64,000 nt of DNA, from positions 6,660,229 through 6,724,228 of the forward strand of contig NZ_LT607803.1 of assembly GCF_900090195.1 (NCBI RefSeq), given 5' to 3'. The notes under the pieces are model-generated. The model saw only the letters and a list, made by a program, of their open reading frames with translations, was not told the DNA's origin and did not search any database. Source of the stretch: Variovorax sp. HW608 (lineage in GTDB: Bacteria; Pseudomonadota; Gammaproteobacteria; Burkholderiales; Burkholderiaceae_C). Shown one piece after another: positions 60,457 through 64,000 of the stretch; position 1 is the first letter of the stretch, and the number at the start of each line of letters is the position of its first letter. Position numbers and translations under genes: made by a program.

Positions 60457-60837
60457 ATGACTTCATTCAATCAACTCGTCCGCGGATTGGCCCGATGCCG
60501 ACCCCATCGCGAATCTTCGGAGTCCACCCCATCGGCTGAATCACCTGTCGCGTTCGCCAGTCTCTTCGATCTCGTGCGCTCATCGGCAGGACGAGAACAG
60601 ATCGGCGAAGTCTGTGAAGACTGCAAGACGCTCAACCGTCGCGGCGCGTACTACTGCAAAGCCTGCTTGCACAAGCTGCCGGCCTACTACGAGTCGGCAG
60701 ACGCGTGGTTGCCGTTGATGATCTGGCGCCGCCGCGAATTCGAGGGAGGCCGAACCGGTGCCTGGGATTTCGCCGCGGTCTGGGTGGTGCTGAGCTTGCT
60801 CGTGCTGATCACCGCCTTCAGCCCAGCCGGCGGTTAG
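60457..60837 (+). CDS. Small zinc-ribbon membrane protein
   Basis: A 126-residue protein with a four-cysteine zinc ribbon (C-x2-C-x10-C-x2-C: VCEDCKTLNRRGAYYCKACL) and one C-terminal membrane helix (FAAVWVVLSLLVLITAF). The N-terminus is soluble and Arg/Ser-rich. The function is unknown. The ribbon ahead of a tail anchor suggests a membrane-tethered binding module. It follows the nucleotidyltransferase-like gene in the same direction. Confidence 0.8.
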   Translation: MTSFNQLVRGLARCRPHRESSESTPSAESPVAFASLFDLVRSSAGREQIGEVCEDCKTLNRRGAYYCKACLHKLPAYYESADAWLPLMIWRRREFEGGRTGAWDFAAVWVVLSLLVLITAFSPAGG

Positions 60838-60954
60838 CCACGTTGGTGTGCGACTCGGTTCAACCCAGTCAGAGCAGTCCGTCAACGGATCGAGTTCCTT
60901 TCCGCGCTTGTGGCCGGGCGGGCGCCCGAAGATTCGAAGTCAAGGAGACTACCC

Positions 60955-61566
60955 ATGGACACGATGACCCCCCAAACCTGGATCCTTGTCGCGATCGTCG
61001 CGGCCGTTGCGCTGATTGCGTTGGCCGCCTACGGTTTCTATCGCAGCAGACAGTCGCAGCGATTGCGGGCCCGCTTCGGTCCCGAGTACGACCACGCCGT
61101 CGAGACACACGCCAGCCGGGCCAAGGCGGAAGCCGAGCTGCAGCGCCGGGAGGCTCGGGTCGAGCGCCTGGCGATCGTCCCGCTCACCTCCGAGGATGCC
61201 GCGCGCTTCCATGCCGCATGGACTGCGCTGCAGGCCGACTTCGTCGACAACCCGCGCTGGGTAGTGGAAAAGGCCGATGCGCTGGTGCGCGAGTTGATGG
61301 CCAAGCGCGGCTATCCGCTGGCGGATTTCGAGCACCGCGCCGCGGACATTTCGGTCGATCACCCTGCCGTGGTCAGCCACTACCGCGCAGCGCAGGACAT
61401 TCGCCGGCGCAATGTCGATGGCGAAGTCGACACCGAGGAACTGCGCAAGGCCGTCGTTCACTACCGTGCGCTCTTCGATGAATTGCTGGAAGTGCGTGAG
61501 CAGCGAACGGGCGCAACGCCGGTGCAGTCGATACGGGCCGCCCGGCCGATGGAGGTGCGATCATGA
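60955..61566 (+). CDS. Membrane-anchored protein, paralogue 1 of a tandem pair
   Basis: A 203-residue protein with an N-terminal membrane helix (WILVAIVAAVALIALAAYGF, residues 9-28), a short coiled coil (AKAEAELQRREARVERLAI) and a C-terminal domain (about 85-178) with FHAAWTALQADFVDNPRWVV, EKADALVRELM and DTEELRKAVVHYRALFDELL. The same domain recurs in the next gene. I recall similar domains in actinobacterial hypothetical proteins, with no known function. AAGGAGA (60942-60948) precedes ATG 60955. Its stop overlaps the next start (ATGA). Confidence 0.85.
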   Translation: MDTMTPQTWILVAIVAAVALIALAAYGFYRSRQSQRLRARFGPEYDHAVETHASRAKAEAELQRREARVERLAIVPLTSEDAARFHAAWTALQADFVDNPRWVVEKADALVRELMAKRGYPLADFEHRAADISVDHPAVVSHYRAAQDIRRRNVDGEVDTEELRKAVVHYRALFDELLEVREQRTGATPVQSIRAARPMEVRS

Positions 61567-62078
61567 TTTTCGATTCCAAGCGCAGACAGTCCGCCCAGCT
61601 CGAAGCGGAAGCCACAACGCTCGCCGAGGCACCGCGCCCCGCGAGATCCACCGCGCCGGACGACGTGCGCAGCTCGCCCACGGGTGCAAGCGGGGCTGCC
61701 GAACTGGAGGTCTATCCGGTGGATGAGTCGTCATCCGATCGCACGGTCGAGACGCCGGATGCCGGCTTCGATGACAGGCCCGGTGCGCCGCACGGCAACT
61801 CCGATGAACTGGAGCCGCTCTTCGCGACAGACGTCGCCGGGGACTTCCGTCGCGACTGGGACGCGGTGCAGATCGGCTTTGTCGACGACCCCCGCAAGGC
61901 GGTGCACGACGCGGACGACCTGGTGAACCGGGTCTTGAAAAACTTGACCGAGACCTTCACGAGAGAACGCAGTCATGTCGAGGCGCAGGTCGCGCAGGCG
62001 GGCCCGGTCTCGACCGAGGATCTGCGGGTCGCCTTGCGGCGCTATCGCTCGTTCCTGCACCGCCTGCTGTCGCTGTAG
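61563..62078 (+). CDS. Soluble protein, paralogue 2 of a tandem pair
   Basis: A 171-residue protein with a disordered, Ala/Pro/Ser/Asp-rich first half (1-90) and a C-terminal domain (95-171) matching the previous gene product: FRRDWDAVQIGFVDDPRKAV, HDADDLVNRVL and STEDLRVALRRYRSFLHRLL. It has no membrane helix. The ATG overlaps the previous stop, so both are made together and may form a hetero-complex with one partner anchored in the membrane. The function is unknown. Confidence 0.85.
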   Translation: MIFDSKRRQSAQLEAEATTLAEAPRPARSTAPDDVRSSPTGASGAAELEVYPVDESSSDRTVETPDAGFDDRPGAPHGNSDELEPLFATDVAGDFRRDWDAVQIGFVDDPRKAVHDADDLVNRVLKNLTETFTRERSHVEAQVAQAGPVSTEDLRVALRRYRSFLHRLLSL

Positions 62079-62111
62079 CGGGGCTCGGCGGGGCTTCAGT
62101 GGTCCTGCGTC

Positions 62112-63794
62112 CTAGCCTCGCCGCTCCTTCGACAGAACGACAGTCTCAAAGAGCTCGTAGTTCGGCGTTGGCGCCTTGTCGGCGCCGGGCGCATGGTAGT
62201 AGCGGATGGTGATCGACGTCTTTCCGCCGTGCGTGCCCGGGTCGAGGTCGAAGACGGCGATGCCGTACCCGGTGCCGGTGTCGCGTCGCGCGGACCAGAT
62301 GGCGTCTTCGACCGCGTCGGCGCCGGCGCGGATGTACACACCCGCCGAGGCGCCCGCCATCGGGCGATTCGACTTCGTGAAGACCTTGGCCTGCGGCTTT
62401 CCGTTGGTTGCGTTCACGCCGTAGCTGTCCAGCGGCGCGCTGGTGCCGCCGCCGCCGAGGATCAGGTGAACCGTTCCGCGGCTGGTGTCGAAGCTGCCGT
62501 CCGCGGGGTCGGCCGTGACGACCGGGTTCGGCTGGCAGGTGTCGACCGCGGCACCCGTCGCCGCATCCCGGCCGACCCCGTGGTTGCAACCGCGCACGGG
62601 CCAGCTGCGCTCGTAGTCGTGGTCATGGCCGCAGACCACCAGATCGACGCCATAGCGGTCGAAAAGCGGCAGCCAGGTCTCCCGGATGCCCTTGTCGGAA
62701 CCGTTGCCGGTTTTCGAGGAGCTGAGCGCATCCTGGTGCATCTGCACGACGATCCAGTCGATGTCGCCATCCCGCGCCCCGCGCGCCAGCGTCTCTTCGA
62801 GCCAGCGCGTCTGCGCGCCGTTGCTGTAGCCACGGATGTACTTCGAGGTGCCGGCCTCGATCGGTGCATTGCCCGTGCTGGGCGCCGGTTGCAGCGCGGC
62901 AGGGCCGGCGACGAACGGTCCGCCGTCCTGGTAGATCACGTCGTCGGCCGACAGGGAAATGAAGAGCACGCTGCCGACGCGGAAGCTGTACCAGCGGCCG
63001 GCGAACGGCGTTCCGTTGTCGGGCAGTGCGTAGCGCGTCAGGTACGACTCGAAGCCCTCTGCGCCGTTGTTGAACTCGATCTCGTGGTTGCCCGGGCACG
63101 GCATCCACGGACGCAGCGCCGCCGAGGCCTGGTTGTTCCTGCCGAAGTCCGCCCAGACCGAGGGCTGAGCGGCGGGATTGAGGTTCGCATAGCAGAGGTC
63201 GCCGTTGAGCAGATGGAAGAGCGGCTCGAAACGCTCCACGGCCTGCACCGCATACCGGCTTTGCAGCGACGAGAGAACCCAGCTCGTGACCGGGGTCGCG
63301 AGGTCGCCGTAGCTGGTCCAGCGGAAAGGCTGCCTGCCCCTGGGCGCGTTCCGGAAGCTGCCGACGAAGGGCTTGGCGTAGTTGCCGTCGTTGTCGGCCG
63401 TCACCGTGTAATGGACGGCCGCATTCGGCACAAGCTCGTCGAGAAGGGCGTGGTAGGTGAACACGGTCTGGCCGTTGAGCCCGTCGGTATAGGTCCGCTG
63501 GACCGCCAGGACCGTGCGCTCCCTGCCGGCGGAGTGCCCGAAGCGGACCCGCGGATTCACGGCCTGCGCCGCCGAGGCCCATGAGACATAGACGGCGGTG
63601 CACGCGTGATTGCCCCAGGTCAGGTGGATCTGCTCCGGCGTGCCGTCGGCCGTTGCCGCCGCGGCGTCCGTCGGCAGTGCCAGCGGCGATGCGGCAGCCG
63701 CCAGGCCCGCCGCGCCGGCGCCCTTGAAGAATCCGCGGCGGGAGATCGGCGCGCCTGCGTCGCTGGCGTCGTCGTTCGATGCGTGTTGAGTCAT
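62112..63794 (-). CDS. Tat-exported purple acid phosphatase-like metallophosphoesterase
   Basis: A 560-residue secreted enzyme. The twin-arginine signal is ISRRGFFKGAGAAGLAAAAS. An N-terminal fibronectin-like domain (QIHLTWGNHACTAVYVSWAS) precedes the phosphatase domain, as in purple acid phosphatases. Metal motifs are SYGDLAT, LNGDLCYANL, MPCPGNHEIE, VVQMHQDAL and VCGHDHDYERSW. It should release phosphate from organic esters outside the cytoplasm, perhaps under phosphate limitation, though no Pho box is seen. A strong AGGAGGT ribosome site precedes ATG 63794. Confidence 0.92.
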   Translation of the reverse strand: MTQHASNDDASDAGAPISRRGFFKGAGAAGLAAAASPLALPTDAAAATADGTPEQIHLTWGNHACTAVYVSWASAAQAVNPRVRFGHSAGRERTVLAVQRTYTDGLNGQTVFTYHALLDELVPNAAVHYTVTADNDGNYAKPFVGSFRNAPRGRQPFRWTSYGDLATPVTSWVLSSLQSRYAVQAVERFEPLFHLLNGDLCYANLNPAAQPSVWADFGRNNQASAALRPWMPCPGNHEIEFNNGAEGFESYLTRYALPDNGTPFAGRWYSFRVGSVLFISLSADDVIYQDGGPFVAGPAALQPAPSTGNAPIEAGTSKYIRGYSNGAQTRWLEETLARGARDGDIDWIVVQMHQDALSSSKTGNGSDKGIRETWLPLFDRYGVDLVVCGHDHDYERSWPVRGCNHGVGRDAATGAAVDTCQPNPVVTADPADGSFDTSRGTVHLILGGGGTSAPLDSYGVNATNGKPQAKVFTKSNRPMAGASAGVYIRAGADAVEDAIWSARRDTGTGYGIAVFDLDPGTHGGKTSITIRYYHAPGADKAPTPNYELFETVVLSKERRG

Positions 63795-63877
63795 GTGACC
63801 TCCTGGTGCGGTGCATCCTAGGAGGCGCGCATGCTGTTTTGATGACACCGCTCCTGGCGGTGCCGCGACCCTTCTTT

Positions 63878-64000
63878 CTACTTCTTGCCGTTCTCCGCCT
63901 CCTGCAGCAGCCGCCACATCACCTTGCCGCTGCCGCTCTTGGGCAGCGCATCGACGAACTGCACCGCGCGCGGGATCTTGTAGACCGCCATGTTCTCGCG
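63878..64000 (-). CDS. Acyl-CoA synthetase C-terminal end, 5' part outside window
   Basis: The last 40 residues of a minus-strand gene: ENMAVYKIPRAVQFVDALPK then SGSGKVMWRLLQEAENGKK and stop. The motif LPKSGSGKVMWR is the A10 element of AMP-forming acyl-CoA synthetases, whose lysine completes adenylation. The chain-length class cannot be told. Confidence 0.88.
   Translation of the reverse strand, partial: RENMAVYKIPRAVQFVDALPKSGSGKVMWRLLQEAENGKK

Overview
The window is a GC-rich bacterial chromosome segment, most likely from a Comamonadaceae betaproteobacterium close to Variovorax. Pointers are the earP-efp pair with an arginine at EF-P position 32, a phasin gene with a PhaR-like site, dnaG next to rpoD, a tandem glycine riboswitch before gcvT, many ATGA/GTGA-coupled gene ends, and a dispersed GC-rich palindrome of a type I recall from this family. 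I see no prophage, insertion sequence or CRISPR array. Gene density is high and the only gene-free stretch over 300 bases is the riboswitch leader.

Layout. 1-5.8 kb: uvrC (3' part outside), an OsmC protein, earP, efp, a LOG-family protein, and an MFS gene frameshifted at a 7-bp tandem repeat. 5.8-10.8 kb: rmuC, a 2-hydroxyacid dehydrogenase, an NhaD-like antiporter and pncB. 10.9-15.8 kb: CsbD, a Lys-rich exported protein, a thioesterase/HDAC-fold pair, a phasin, an SDR and a YihY protein. 15.8-20.4 kb: dnaG and rpoD, with a structured leader before rpoD. 20.5-25.6 kb: a Bcr-type efflux pump, an HPP-CBS protein, and a LysR regulator facing a DsbA-like protein and an NAD(P)-binding protein. 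25.6-32.4 kb: a five-gene Liv-type ABC operon, a GntR regulator and a divergent MetE-like methyltransferase. 32.6-38.9 kb: a cardiolipin synthase-type protein, a dienelactone hydrolase, a ROK-fold kinase with permuted motif order, an alpha/beta hydrolase and a fused osmolyte ABC permease/binding protein. 39-43.8 kb: glycine riboswitch and gcvT-gcvH-gcvP. 43.8-50.8 kb: small envelope proteins, a YciI/ECF-sigma pair, DUF3014, a flavin reductase, a Baeyer-Villiger-like monooxygenase and tRNA-Gly(GCC). 50.8-58.6 kb: an outer-membrane protein, mnmH, an NitT/TauT-type ABC pair without a binding protein, a carboxymuconolactone decarboxylase-like protein, a YbfB-type MFS transporter and its divergent LysR. 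58.6-64 kb: a less familiar accessory block (two phosphoesterases, a nucleotidyltransferase-like protein, a zinc-ribbon protein, a paralogous gene pair) and the end of an acyl-CoA synthetase.

How genes work together. EarP should rhamnosylate EF-P at R32. The glycine riboswitch should switch on glycine cleavage. The GntR protein sits between a Liv transporter and a MetE-like gene, with inverted repeats in both upstream regions. No single spectacular new system is evident. The best leads are the permuted ROK protein, the 7-bp repeat frameshift, the palindromic repeat with compensatory changes, the rpoD leader, and the paralogous pair at 60955-62078.
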